Source: Stappia sp.
GTDB lineage: Bacteria > Pseudomonadota > Alphaproteobacteria > Rhizobiales > Stappiaceae
NCBI RefSeq assembly: GCF_040110915.1
Contig: NZ_CP157793.1
Coordinates: 1,996,939-2,060,938, forward strand
Direction of reading: 5' to 3'
Length of the DNA: 64,000 nucleotides
Part shown: positions 18,657 to 27,818 of the stretch, in pieces
How the letters are laid out: each line of letters starts with the position of its first letter
Numbering within the stretch: the stretch's first letter is position 1
The notes under the pieces: model-generated
The model's input: only the letters and a program-made list of their open reading frames with translations
Databases searched by the model: none
Told to the model about the DNA's origin: nothing
Position numbers and translations under genes: made by a program

Positions 18657-20345
18657 TCAGCTGCGGTCGCGGAAGCGGTTTGTGATCGGATAGCGCCGGT
18701 CGCGACCGAAGTTCTTGCGCGTGATCTTCACGCCCGGCGCGGCCTGACGGCGTTTGTATTCAGCGATGTAGAGCAGATGCTCGATGCGATGGATGAGCGC
18801 GCGATCGTGCCCGCGCGCCTCGATGTCGCCGACGGACATCTCGTTTTCCACCAGGCATTCCAGAATGTCGTCGAGCACATCGTAGGGCGGCAGCGAATCC
18901 TGGTCCGTCTGGCCCTCGCGCAACTCGGCCGACGGCACCTTCGTCAGAATGTTCGAGGGGATCACCTCGCCCTCGGGGCCGAAGAGCCCCTCGGGGCGAT
19001 GGGCATTGCGCCAGGCGGCAAGCCGATAGACCTGCGTCTTGTAGAGGTCCTTGATCGGATTGAAGCCGCCGTTCATGTCGCCGTAGAGCGTGGCGTAGCC
19101 GACCGAGAGTTCCGACTTGTTGCCCGTGGTGGCGACCATGTAGCCGAACTTGTTGGAGATCGCCATCAGGATGGTGCCGCGCGTGCGCGACTGCAGGTTT
19201 TCCTCCGTCACCCCGGCCTCCGTGCCGGCGAAGAGATCGGCGAGCGCTGCCTCGAAGCCCTCCACCGCCGGGGCGATGGCGACCGTGTCGTAGCGCAGAC
19301 CCAGCGCATCGGCGCAGGCCCCGGCGTCGCTCAGGCTCTCCCGCGAGGTGTAGCGGTAGGGCAGCATGACGCAATGCACCCGCTCGGGCCCCAGCGCATC
19401 GACGGCCATCGCCGCCACCACCGCACTGTCGATGCCCCCGGAAAGCCCGAGGATCACGCCGGGAAAGCCGTTCTTCTCGACATAATCGCGCAGGCCCAGC
19501 ACGCAGGCGCTCCAGCGCGCCGCGTCGAGATCCGGCAGCGCCGCGCGGTCGCCCGTCCGGCAGATCCACACGCCCGCGTCGTCGCGCTGCCAGTCGGTGA
19601 CCGTCAGGCTTTCCGTGAATTCCGGCATCTGGAAGGCCAACGTGCGGTCGGCCTGCAGCGCGAAGGACGCGCCGTCGAAGACCAGTTCGTCCTGACCGCC
19701 GATCTGATTGCAATAGACGAGCGGAAGATCGGTCTCCACCACCCGCTGGACCATGACCTGCATGCGCACGTCCGGCTTTCCCGCGTAGAACGGTGAGCCG
19801 TTCGGCACCAGCAGCAGTTCCGCGCCCGTCTCGGCGAGGCATTCGCACACCTCGTCGCTCCACGCATCCTCGCAGATCGGAAGTCCCAGACGGATGCCGC
19901 GAAAGCCGACCGGCCCGGGCAGAGGCCCCGGCTGGAACACGCGCTTTTCGTCGAACTCGCCGTAGTTGGGCAGATCCACCTTGAAGCGCACCCCCTCGAT
20001 CCGCCCGCCGTCGAGCAGCGCGACCGCATTGTGCAGCAGATCGCCCTCGCGCCACGGCAGACCGACGATGACGCCGGGCCCGCCGTCGGCGGTCTCGGCG
20101 GCCAGCGCGTCGAGCGCCGCCCGGCAGGCGGCGACGAAGGCCGGCTTGAGCACCAGGTCTTCCGGCGGATAGCCGCTCAGGAACAATTCGGAAAAGAGCA
20201 CGAGGTCCGCACCCTGCGCCGCCGCCTCGCCGCGCGCGGCGCGGGCGCGCTCCAGGTTGCCTGCGACGTCGCCGACCGTCGGATTGAGCTGGGCGACGGC
20301 AAGACGCAGTCGACCGCTGTCTGCGAGAGAGGAAGCGTGTGTCAT
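18657..20345 (-). CDS. nadE: NAD+ synthase, glutamine-dependent
   Basis: A 562-residue two-domain enzyme that makes NAD+ from deamido-NAD+, ATP and glutamine. The N-terminal nitrilase-type glutaminase domain has its Glu-Lys-Cys triad in SELFLSGYPPED, FKVDLPNYGEFDE and LPICEDAWSDE. The C-terminal synthetase has the ATP pyrophosphatase P-loop LGLSGGIDSAVVAAMA and the later TGNKSELSVGYATLYGDM segment. Length is normal for the two-domain form. It stands between an MFS gene and a response regulator gene on the same strand. Confidence 0.96.
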   Translation of the reverse strand: MTHASSLADSGRLRLAVAQLNPTVGDVAGNLERARAARGEAAAQGADLVLFSELFLSGYPPEDLVLKPAFVAACRAALDALAAETADGGPGVIVGLPWREGDLLHNAVALLDGGRIEGVRFKVDLPNYGEFDEKRVFQPGPLPGPVGFRGIRLGLPICEDAWSDEVCECLAETGAELLLVPNGSPFYAGKPDVRMQVMVQRVVETDLPLVYCNQIGGQDELVFDGASFALQADRTLAFQMPEFTESLTVTDWQRDDAGVWICRTGDRAALPDLDAARWSACVLGLRDYVEKNGFPGVILGLSGGIDSAVVAAMAVDALGPERVHCVMLPYRYTSRESLSDAGACADALGLRYDTVAIAPAVEGFEAALADLFAGTEAGVTEENLQSRTRGTILMAISNKFGYMVATTGNKSELSVGYATLYGDMNGGFNPIKDLYKTQVYRLAAWRNAHRPEGLFGPEGEVIPSNILTKVPSAELREGQTDQDSLPPYDVLDDILECLVENEMSVGDIEARGHDRALIHRIEHLLYIAEYKRRQAAPGVKITRKNFGRDRRYPITNRFRDRS

Positions 20346-20431
20346 GAAGCGGGTTTATCGCGCCCCACCACGCCGGTCCAGCCCTCGCATGCGCGTGGCG
20401 GAAGGACGCCGGAAACGCCCAGACCGAAAGG

Positions 20432-20953
20432 CTAGAGCAGGACCATGTCGCAATTCGAAGGAGCGCCGTGCCCTCCGGCGGCCATCGCTGCCCCGGCGAC
20501 CGGCGCGCCGCCGCCGCGCGGGGCGGGACCGAAGAACCCTGCGCGGCGCACAAAGGGGCGATACTCCGTCAGGACACGCAGCAAGCGCTGATAGAGCAGC
20601 GCGGGCGAGACGGGCTTGGCGAGAAATTCGTGCATGCCGAGACCGAGCGCGCGCAGGATCACCGGCTTGCGGGCATCCGCGCTGACCATGATCACCGGCG
20701 TCGTCGCCACCAGCTCGTCGGTGTCGCCACGCAGGATCGCGAGAAACTCCTCGCCGCTGAGCGGCGCCATCACCCAGTCGCAGATGATCACGTCCGGACG
20801 GCGGTCCACCGCCACCGCCAGGCCGTCGGCGCCGTCAGCCGCCTCGAAGATCCGCCGCACCCCGAAGCCGCTCAGAATGGCCCGGAACAGGCTGCGCATG
20901 TGATGATTGTCGTCGATTACAAGGATCGACACGTCGGACAGATCGAGTTGCAT
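20432..20953 (-). CDS. Single-domain response regulator
   Basis: A 173-residue protein with one receiver domain: acidic pair in VSILVIDDNHHMR (near residues 14-15), phospho-acceptor Asp in VIICDWVMAPLSG (near 58), the Ser in IMVSAD and the conserved Lys in FLAKPVS. A glycine/alanine-rich tail of about 45 residues without a DNA-binding domain follows. Such proteins relay phosphate or act by protein contact. The frame is open far upstream, but the start at 20953 is right for the receiver fold. No histidine kinase gene is adjacent. Confidence 0.85.
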   Translation of the reverse strand: MQLDLSDVSILVIDDNHHMRSLFRAILSGFGVRRIFEAADGADGLAVAVDRRPDVIICDWVMAPLSGEEFLAILRGDTDELVATTPVIMVSADARKPVILRALGLGMHEFLAKPVSPALLYQRLLRVLTEYRPFVRRAGFFGPAPRGGGAPVAGAAMAAGGHGAPSNCDMVLL

Positions 20954-21085
20954 GCCGCTGGGTCCCCTCCCGTTTGGCCTGACCGACGATAGACTGAAAG
21001 GCGCTAATTTTCCTTTACGGAAGGAAGATTTCTCCCGCCCGTGCCCGCCCGCCGGTTTGCGCGGCCCAGAAAGCGCCGAACAGGT

Positions 21086-21114
21086 AAAAAAAGAGCGCGC
21101 CGGAGCGCGCTCTT
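21086..21114 (-). terminator. Intrinsic terminator after class II DAHP synthase
   Basis: Read on the minus strand, a 10-base stem (AAGAGCGCGC with GCGCGCTCTT) with a four-base loop is followed by a run of T residues (A-run 21086-21092 on plus). It lies about 30 bases after the aroG stop codon. A good rho-independent terminator. Confidence 0.9.
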
Positions 21115-21143
21115 CGGTTATCCACTTGCGGCATGTTGCCGCG

Positions 21144-22526
21144 TCAGCCGACGGCCGCCTCGCGGGCCTCGCCGCGCGCGTCGCGCTCCTTGCGCACGTT
21201 CTCCGCCACCAGGAACGCCAGCTCGATCGCCTGTTCCGCGTTGAGGCGCGGGTCGCAATGGGTGTGATAGCGGTCGGCCAGATCCTCGGCCTTGAGGGCG
21301 CGGGCACCACCGGTGCATTCGGTGACGTTCTTGCCGGTCATCTCCACGTGAATGCCGCCGGCATAGGTGCCTTCCGCGCGATGGACGGCGAAAAAGGCCT
21401 CCACCTCGCGCAGGATCCGGTCGAAGGGCCGGGTCTTGTAGCCGCTGGCGGTGACGGTGTTGCCATGCATGGGATCGCAGGACCACACGACCTTGCGCCC
21501 CTCGCGCTCCACCGCGCGCACCAGCGCCGGCAGATGCTCGAACACCTTGTCGGCGCCGAAGCGGCAGATCAGCGTGAGCCGGCCCGCCTCGTTCGCCGGA
21601 TTGAGCGTGTCGATGAGCTCCAGCAGCCCGTCGGGCGTGAGCGAGGGACCGCACTTGAGGCCGATCGGGTTCTCGATGCCACGGAAGTATTCGACATGCG
21701 CATGGTCGGGCTGGCGCGTGCGGTCGCCGATCCACAGCATGTGGCCCGACGTCGCGTACCAGTTGCCCGACGTGCTGTCGACGCGCGTCAGCGCTTCCTC
21801 GTAGCCCAGCAGCAGTGCCTCGTGGCTGGTGAAGAAATCGGTGGAACGCAGTTGCGGCGCCGTGTCCGGATCGATGCCGCAGGCACGCATGAACTCAAGG
21901 CTTTCCGAAATCCGGTCGGCGAGCGCCTGATAGCGATGGCTCTGCGGGCTGTCCTTGACGAAGGACAGCATCCAGCGATGCACGTGGTCGAGATTGGCAA
22001 AGCCGCCCTGCGCGAAGGCGCGCAGCAGGTTCAGCGTCGCCGCCGCCTGACGATAGGCCATGATCTGGCGCTGCGGATCGGGCTCGCGCCCCTCCGGCGT
22101 GAAGGCGATGTCGTTGACGATGTCGCCGCGATAGCTCGGCAGCTCCACGTCGCCCTGTTTTTCCATGGGCGAGGAGCGCGGCTTGGCGAACTGGCCGGCG
22201 ATGCGGCCCACCTTCACCACCGGCTGGGACGCGGCATAGGTCAGCACCACCGCCATCTGCAGGAAGACGGTGAAGAAATCGCGGATGTGATCGGCATGAT
22301 GCTCGGCGAAGCTCTCCGCGCAATCGCCGCCCTGCAGGAGGAAGCCGCGCCCCTCCGACACATCGGCGAGCTGCGCCTTGAGCTTGCGCGCCTCACCGGC
22401 AAACACGAGCGGGGGAAAGTCGGCGAGACGTCGCTCCACGGCGCCGAGCGCCTCCGCGTCGCGATACTCCGGCACCTGCACGATCGGTTTCGACCGCCAG
22501 CTGTCGGGTGACCAGTTCTTCGCCAT
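21144..22526 (-). CDS. aroG: Class II 3-deoxy-7-phosphoheptulonate (DAHP) synthase
   Basis: A 460-residue plant/microbial-type (class II) enzyme for the first step of the shikimate pathway, joining phosphoenolpyruvate and erythrose 4-phosphate. The N-terminus [17 protein letters not shown], the [11 protein letters not shown] motif with the metal-ligand Cys, IGLKCGPS and [10 protein letters not shown] are all class II signatures. Full length. It runs as a single gene with its own terminator; aroQ of the same pathway is at 47.4 kb. Confidence 0.95.
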   Translation of the reverse strand: MAKNWSPDSWRSKPIVQVPEYRDAEALGAVERRLADFPPLVFAGEARKLKAQLADVSEGRGFLLQGGDCAESFAEHHADHIRDFFTVFLQMAVVLTYAASQPVVKVGRIAGQFAKPRSSPMEKQGDVELPSYRGDIVNDIAFTPEGREPDPQRQIMAYRQAAATLNLLRAFAQGGFANLDHVHRWMLSFVKDSPQSHRYQALADRISESLEFMRACGIDPDTAPQLRSTDFFTSHEALLLGYEEALTRVDSTSGNWYATSGHMLWIGDRTRQPDHAHVEYFRGIENPIGLKCGPSLTPDGLLELIDTLNPANEAGRLTLICRFGADKVFEHLPALVRAVEREGRKVVWSCDPMHGNTVTASGYKTRPFDRILREVEAFFAVHRAEGTYAGGIHVEMTGKNVTECTGGARALKAEDLADRYHTHCDPRLNAEQAIELAFLVAENVRKERDARGEAREAAVG

Positions 22527-22914
22527 CGTTCAAACTCCCGAACCCGTGATGCACCGGCAGTTTTGCGCGCCGGCGCGCCTGTTGCGACGCCGCTCCGGCG
22601 CCGACTTGTTCAAAGACCTGCGGCACACGCGTGCCGGTCGAGTGTGCCGCCACACTGCGGCATCTCCGAGGCGGCGGGCCGATGCGCGCCGTCCAGGTGG
22701 GTCGGGGTTATACACGCGCACCCCTCGCGAGGCCACCTCAAATCAGGAGCCGACCGGCGGCCCCCTTGCGCAAGGGCCGGTGGAAAGGCCCGGCCGACAC
22801 GCCCTCGCCCCCTCGGCGGGGTTTCCCCGCCCGCGTCATTCGTGAAATGCTACCGCCGTGAGTGGGGACGGTCGCGTCCACCGCGCCGGCACGCCCGAGG
22901 GAGATCGTCACCGC
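22527..22914. other. Divergent intergenic region
   Basis: 388 bases between aroG (minus) and the VIT1/CCC1 family gene (plus). It is GC-rich with several short dyads (for example CCCTTGCGCAAGGG near 22761-22776). I see no gene and no clear promoter. Confidence 0.4.
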
Positions 22915-23637
22915 ATGCGTCTGGAACACGACCACAGCCGCGAGGCCATCGCCGCGCGCCTTGCCGACGGCCCGCGCGTCAGCTATCTGCGCGACTGGAT
23001 CTACGGCGGCATCGACGGCGCCGTCACCACCTTCGCCATCGTCGCCGGCAGCGTCGGCGCCAATCTGTCGGCCCGCGTGATCCTGATCCTCGGCGTCGCC
23101 AATCTGCTCGCCGACGGCTTCTCGATGGCGGCGGCCAACTACTCCGGGACCAAGGCGGAGCATGACGACTATCGCCGCCTCAAGGCGATGGAGGAGCGCC
23201 ACATCGACGCCGAACCCGACGGCGAGGAAGAGGAAATCCGCCAGATCTTCCAGGCCAAGGGCTATCGCGGTCCGGAACTGGAACAGCTCACGAGCCTGAT
23301 CACCTCGCGCCGCAAGGTCTGGGTCGAAACCATGCTCGCCGAGGAGCACGGCGTGTCCGGCACGCTGCACGACCCCGCGCGCGCCGCGCTCGCGACCTTC
23401 TCCGCCTTCGTGCTGTGCGGCGCCGTGCCCCTGGTGCCCTTCGTCGCGGGGCTGGACGCCTCCGCCCCGGCAGCCGCCATCGCGACCGGCGCGGTCTTCT
23501 TCGCGATCGGCTCGGCGAAATCCATCTGGTCGACCCAGTCGTGGCTGCGCTCGGGACTGGAGACGGTCATGATCGGCATGGGCGCCGCGGGGCTCGCCTG
23601 GCTCGCCGGATACCTGCTGGAGCGCATCATCACCTGA
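22915..23637 (+). CDS. VIT1/CCC1-family transmembrane protein
   Basis: A 240-residue membrane protein of the VIT1/CCC1 family, whose characterised members move Fe2+ or Mn2+. The family opening RDWIYGGIDGAVTTFAIVAGSVGANLS is exact. The GVANLLADGFSMAAANYSGTKAE segment follows, then a charged cytosolic stretch (residues about 80-140, EEEEIRQIFQAKG), then three more hydrophobic segments to the C-terminus. Start 22915 (ATG) is chosen; an in-frame GTG at 22858 is possible. No metal-responsive regulator or box is visible nearby. Confidence 0.88.
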   Translation: MRLEHDHSREAIAARLADGPRVSYLRDWIYGGIDGAVTTFAIVAGSVGANLSARVILILGVANLLADGFSMAAANYSGTKAEHDDYRRLKAMEERHIDAEPDGEEEEIRQIFQAKGYRGPELEQLTSLITSRRKVWVETMLAEEHGVSGTLHDPARAALATFSAFVLCGAVPLVPFVAGLDASAPAAAIATGAVFFAIGSAKSIWSTQSWLRSGLETVMIGMGAAGLAWLAGYLLERIIT

Positions 23638-23669
23638 GGCGCCGCCGCGCGGCGTCCCGGGCAGACGCC

Positions 23670-26600
23670 TCAGCGATACTCGAACATCTTGCGGAAGATC
23701 CCCGGCGCGATGGCGGAGGCCGGATTGACGGTGAGCACCGGATCGGAGATCAGGCCGGACAGCCGGTAGGTCACGCCGATCAGCCCCTCGTCGGTTCCCC
23801 CGCCGAGCGCGAAGCCGAGGATCGGGATCTTCGCGAAGAGATTGTTCAGCGCGAAGATCGGCACGAAGGTCCCCGTCATGTCGAGCGTCCGGGTCTTCAG
23901 GTTCACCTGCCCCGCCACCGTTCCGCCGACGGAGGCGCCGGACAGGGTGCCCTCGGTGATGGTCAGCAGATCGCCCCTGCGCTCGAAGGCGAGATCGAGC
24001 GCGCTGAAGGAGGCCTCGCCGCGCTTGACCGAACCGGTCAGGGTTTCCCGCTGCCGGCGCTGCGGCGTCGTGCGCACCGGCGCCTCGGCCAGCGCGCGAA
24101 TGGCCGGATCCTCGGTGATCGCCAGACGCCGCACCTTGAAGGTTCCCGTCCAGGACGTCGCCTCCGGCATCGAGACGATCAGCACGCCGAGACCGCCGCG
24201 CATGCGCTCGTAGAGATTGGCGAAGCGCAGCAGGGCGCCGGTGTCCTGGATCGTGCCGGACACCTCCCGCCCGCGCCCCTCGCCGGTCATGGCGAGATCG
24301 AAGGCATCGCGCCCGCCGGTGCGCCCCGACAGCGCGAAGTCCTGCAGGCGCCCGCCCGCCCGCGTCATGCGCAGGTTCAGGTCGGTGACGCTGACGCCGT
24401 TGAAGCCGGTCATGCGGTCGATATCGGCGCGGATGCGCAACCGCCCGACGTCGCCCGCACTTACCTCGTCGCCGCCGCCCGACAGGCTGGACATGAGCCC
24501 GCGACCGTCGAAGCTGCGGGCCCGCAGATCGACCTCATAGCCGCCGCTCCGGCGCTCCACGCGCAAGGTCGCGTCGTCGCTGGGGCGCAGGGCAAAGCGC
24601 GAGAGCGACGCGCTCAGCAGATCGCCGTCGGCACCGAGCGTCAGGCTGCCGCCGATGTCCACCCCTTCCGACGTCAGCCGGAAGCCGCGCACCTCGCGCA
24701 GCCCGTCGCGCTCGCGCAGCGTGAAGCTGGCGCTCGCGGGCACCCCCGGTGCCTTGCTCCAGCCGACCTGCGGCAGGTCGATGCGGGCGCGCCCCAGATC
24801 GATGTCATAGACCTGCCCGTCGGAGGGGCCCTCGCTGCCGGCCTCGGAGCTCGACAGGCGCAGCGTGCCGCTGACGAAGGGCCTGAGGTCGATGCCCCGC
24901 GCGGCGAGTTGTTCGGCGGTCGCGTCGATCACGACCCCCTGACGCGCCACGACCGCATCGTCGCCGCCCTCGCCGAGCGGCACGACGAGATCGAGGTCCG
25001 CCGGCAGGCCGTCGAGCCGCCCGCGTCCGTTCAGGACGAGGCGCGTGGCGTCCGCCTCGACGTCGAGATCGGCGCGGGCGATGCCGTGACCACGGATCGG
25101 CGCCGCGCTGGTGAAATCCGTCAGCCGGCCGGTGAGCCGCCAGTCGACATCCTCGATCCGAACGTCCTTGACGAGTTCGAACGCGGCATCCAGCGACAGC
25201 GTGCCCGCCCCCGACACATCGTCCGGAGCGATGCCGTTGCGGGTGAGCACGCCGAAGGGCTCGGCATCGAGCACCTCCGCGAGCGAGGGCGCGGGCCCGG
25301 ACAGCGTGAGATCCAGTTCGCCCGTCTTGATGCCGGGCTTGCGCAGATCGGGAATGGCGAAGCGTCCGGCCTCGAGCGCGATCTGCTCCCCGGCCCGGGC
25401 GATCATCGCACCGCCCGTGGAGACGACGGTCAGGATCTCGTCGGCGACCGTCAGCCGGCCGGACACGGCCTGTGCCACCGGCACGGTGCCCAGCGTCTTG
25501 AGGCTGACGTTGTCGAAGTCGATGGCGACGGAGATGTCGTCGCCGGACCAGCCCGGGCGCGGGTCGTCGACGTCGAAGACCGGCGGCTGCAGCGCCAGCG
25601 TCGCGCGCCCGCCCAGGATCCGGCCGTCGAGCATGTGCTCGATCACCCAGTCCCGCGCCGGCGGAACCACCGTGATCGGCCAAAGCCGCTTGAGCGTTGC
25701 CACCGGCATCGCCCCGCTTTCCATCGCCAGTGCGAGATAGGGCCCGTCCTCCGCCAGGCGCAGCGATCCCGCGCCGTCGATCGTCGCGGTGCCCGCCCGA
25801 AGCGCGACCCGGTCGAAATGCAGCTCGCGCGCGGCCGGATCGGCCCGCCCCTCCAGGAGAAGATTGTTCATCGCGAAGGGCGGCCCCGGCACGTCGCTCG
25901 GCCCAAGCAGCGCGTCCCGCGACACGATGCGGTACGACCACATCTCCTGCCAGTCGCGCGGCGGCTCGACGATGCCCTCGATGGGGATCGCCGTGTTGCC
26001 GCGCAGATAACTCGACGGCGCGATGCGAAAGCCCGGCCGGTCGGCCTCCCACTGGAGTTGCAGATCGATCCGGTCGAAGCTGACCACCGTCTTGCCGGTG
26101 TTCACCCAGCCCGGCGACACCAGAAATCCGAGCGTGTTGGAGCGGAAGGCGCCCTCCGCGTCGAGGACCAGGTCCATGCGCGCACGGGCCGGCACGCCAA
26201 GACCCCGGCCGGCGCGCATGCGCGTCTCGCTCGGCAGAAACTCGCCGAGCGTGATGTCGCGCACGTCGAGCGCGATGCGCCGGTCACCCGTCTCGGCATC
26301 GATGCGGCGGATCGCGGTGGCCTCCCAGCGACCGACGCGGCCCGCCACATCGGCCTCCACGCGCAAGGTGTCGGCACCCTCGCGGGTCACCTCCGCGTCG
26401 ATCCCGCTCACCCGATAGGTCTGCCCGGACCGGGCGAGGATCTCGCCCGAGCGCATCTCGATGCGCTCCACGCCGCGGTCCGACAATTGCGTCAACGCCA
26501 GGCGCGCGATCCGGTCCGCCGCCTGGCCCAGATCGGCCATGTCGGGGATTCCGTCGAGACCCGCCCCGCCCGGCTGCAGATCCAGTCGGGGCTGCTCAAG

Positions 26601-26978
26601 CACGACCTCGTTCAGGTCCGCCCCTCCGGCCAGCGCCGAGGAGAGCGTCAGCGGCACCACGATCCGGGGAAGGGTCAGGGTCAGCGGGCTCTCGCCCGCC
26701 ACCTCGACGGCGGCGTTTTCCAGTTCAAGCCGCGCCGGAAAGCCGCCCGACACATCCAGCGTGGCCGCGCCGATCGTCAGCCGCACCTCGTCGCGCGACA
26801 CCCGGTCCTCGATCATCCGCGCCAGCGCCGGCACGGAGACGGGCCCCTGCATCGCGAAGGCGACGATCCCCGCCCCCACCGCGACGAACAGGGCGAGGGT
26901 GACGAGCCCCAGCGCCGCGCGCCAGCGGGAACGGCGGCGATGCAGCGTCGTACGCAGGGGTTTTTCCCGACGGATCAA
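23670..26978 (-). CDS. AsmA/YhdP-like envelope protein (DUF3971 type)
   Basis: A 1102-residue protein with one N-terminal membrane anchor (about residues 22-44) and a very long beta-rich periplasmic body. The C-terminus (QVNLKTRTLDMTGTFVPIFALNNLFAKIPILGFALGGG, then GLIGVTYRLSGLISDPVLTVNPASAIAPG) is the AsmA-like C-terminal region seen in YhdP. Members of this bridge-like family are implicated in moving phospholipids between inner and outer membranes. It is a single gene, convergent with the VIT1 family gene. Confidence 0.85.
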   Translation of the reverse strand: MIRREKPLRTTLHRRRSRWRAALGLVTLALFVAVGAGIVAFAMQGPVSVPALARMIEDRVSRDEVRLTIGAATLDVSGGFPARLELENAAVEVAGESPLTLTLPRIVVPLTLSSALAGGADLNEVVLEQPRLDLQPGGAGLDGIPDMADLGQAADRIARLALTQLSDRGVERIEMRSGEILARSGQTYRVSGIDAEVTREGADTLRVEADVAGRVGRWEATAIRRIDAETGDRRIALDVRDITLGEFLPSETRMRAGRGLGVPARARMDLVLDAEGAFRSNTLGFLVSPGWVNTGKTVVSFDRIDLQLQWEADRPGFRIAPSSYLRGNTAIPIEGIVEPPRDWQEMWSYRIVSRDALLGPSDVPGPPFAMNNLLLEGRADPAARELHFDRVALRAGTATIDGAGSLRLAEDGPYLALAMESGAMPVATLKRLWPITVVPPARDWVIEHMLDGRILGGRATLALQPPVFDVDDPRPGWSGDDISVAIDFDNVSLKTLGTVPVAQAVSGRLTVADEILTVVSTGGAMIARAGEQIALEAGRFAIPDLRKPGIKTGELDLTLSGPAPSLAEVLDAEPFGVLTRNGIAPDDVSGAGTLSLDAAFELVKDVRIEDVDWRLTGRLTDFTSAAPIRGHGIARADLDVEADATRLVLNGRGRLDGLPADLDLVVPLGEGGDDAVVARQGVVIDATAEQLAARGIDLRPFVSGTLRLSSSEAGSEGPSDGQVYDIDLGRARIDLPQVGWSKAPGVPASASFTLRERDGLREVRGFRLTSEGVDIGGSLTLGADGDLLSASLSRFALRPSDDATLRVERRSGGYEVDLRARSFDGRGLMSSLSGGGDEVSAGDVGRLRIRADIDRMTGFNGVSVTDLNLRMTRAGGRLQDFALSGRTGGRDAFDLAMTGEGRGREVSGTIQDTGALLRFANLYERMRGGLGVLIVSMPEATSWTGTFKVRRLAITEDPAIRALAEAPVRTTPQRRQRETLTGSVKRGEASFSALDLAFERRGDLLTITEGTLSGASVGGTVAGQVNLKTRTLDMTGTFVPIFALNNLFAKIPILGFALGGGTDEGLIGVTYRLSGLISDPVLTVNPASAIAPGIFRKMFEYR

Positions 26979-27270
26979 CCTTCTATACAGGGGTCAGGTC
27001 CTTGCGGCTTGACGGTTGTGACACTGGGCCGGATCGCGGCGCGGCGGGCATCCGGGATGGCGCCTTCGGGGTGCCGCCGGCAGCCGCGAAACGCTCGGCA
27101 ACCGGCTGTCGGAGCGTCCGCGATTCGGGGCCATGATATCACCCCCGCGCGCCAGCCGAGACGTCGCGCGGAACCGCGTGACGCGTGCGGGCGCACAGGC
27201 ATCCGCGCAGCGACCCTGCTCGTATGAAACATGCATTTGTTGACTGTTGTCGTGACCAAAGGAAGGCAAG

Positions 27271-27741
27271 ATGGCGGATATCGAACGCGGACAGCCCGCA
27301 CCCGACTTCGACATGGAAACCGATGGCGGCGGACGCGTCCGCCTCTCCGATCTGCGGGGCAAGACGGTCGTCCTGTATTTCTACCCCAAGGACGACACGC
27401 CGGGCTGCACCAAGGAGGCGATCGCCTTCACCGGGCTCAAGGACGCCTTCGAGGCGGAGGGCGCCGTGATCGTCGGCGTCTCGCCCGATCCGGTCGCCAA
27501 GCACGACAAGTTCAAGGCGAAGCACGACCTGTCCGTCATGCTGGCCGCCGACACCGACAATGCGGTGGCCGAGGCCTATGGCGTGTGGGTCGAGAAGAAC
27601 ATGTACGGCAAGAAATACATGGGCGTGGAGCGCGCCACCTTCCTGATCGATGCCGAAGGCAGGCTTGCCGAGGTCTGGCGCAAGGTAAAGGTGCCCGGTC
27701 ACGCCGAGGCCGTGCTTGAAGCCGTCAAGGCGACCGGCTAG
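27271..27741 (+). CDS. bcp: Thioredoxin-dependent thiol peroxidase (Bcp/PrxQ)
   Basis: A 156-residue peroxiredoxin that reduces peroxides using thioredoxin. The peroxidatic cysteine lies in FYPKDDTPGCTKEAIAF (near residue 49). The second cysteine found five residues later in two-cysteine PrxQ enzymes is replaced by Ala (CTKEA), so this is a one-Cys-like variant of the family. The remaining motifs (GVWVEKNMYGKKYMGVERATFLID) are standard. It is divergent from the YhdP-like gene and is followed by a short tandem repeat and the DUF455 gene. Confidence 0.93.
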   Translation: MADIERGQPAPDFDMETDGGGRVRLSDLRGKTVVLYFYPKDDTPGCTKEAIAFTGLKDAFEAEGAVIVGVSPDPVAKHDKFKAKHDLSVMLAADTDNAVAEAYGVWVEKNMYGKKYMGVERATFLIDAEGRLAEVWRKVKVPGHAEAVLEAVKATG

Positions 27742-27752
27742 ACTCGACCGGA

Positions 27753-27812
27753 GTCACGCACGCCAGAGACAGGCATGCCAGTGAGACGCACGCCGGTGAC
27801 ACGCACGCCGGC
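27753..27812. repeat. 15-base tandem repeat, four copies, between bcp and DUF455
   Basis: Four adjacent 15-base units of the pattern GNNACGCACGCCRGN: GTCACGCACGCCAGA, GACAGGCATGCCAGT, GAGACGCACGCCGGT and GACACGCACGCCGGC. They fill the gap between the bcp stop and the chosen GTG start of the DUF455 gene. Because 15 is a multiple of three, the units are also in frame with that gene and would read xxHAx repeats. Confidence 0.85.
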
Positions 27813-27818
27813 GTGCGT
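27801..27818. repeat. Perfect 18-base palindrome at the DUF455 start
   Basis: ACGCACGCCGGCGTGCGT reads the same on both strands. It covers the end of the tandem repeat and the proposed GTG start codon at 27813. It could be an operator, a hairpin in the message, or a by-product of the repeat. Confidence 0.8.

Noticed and set aside
20954..21310. Upstream extension of the response regulator by about 119 residues
   Set aside because: The extension has no fold signature, overlaps the aroG terminator and the end of aroG, and the receiver domain begins normally at 20953.
23415..27227. A 1270-codon open frame on the plus strand across the YhdP-like gene
   Set aside because: It is antisense to a protein with a membrane anchor and AsmA-like C-terminus, and its translation is a low-complexity Arg/His/Gln mix typical of GC-rich shadow frames.
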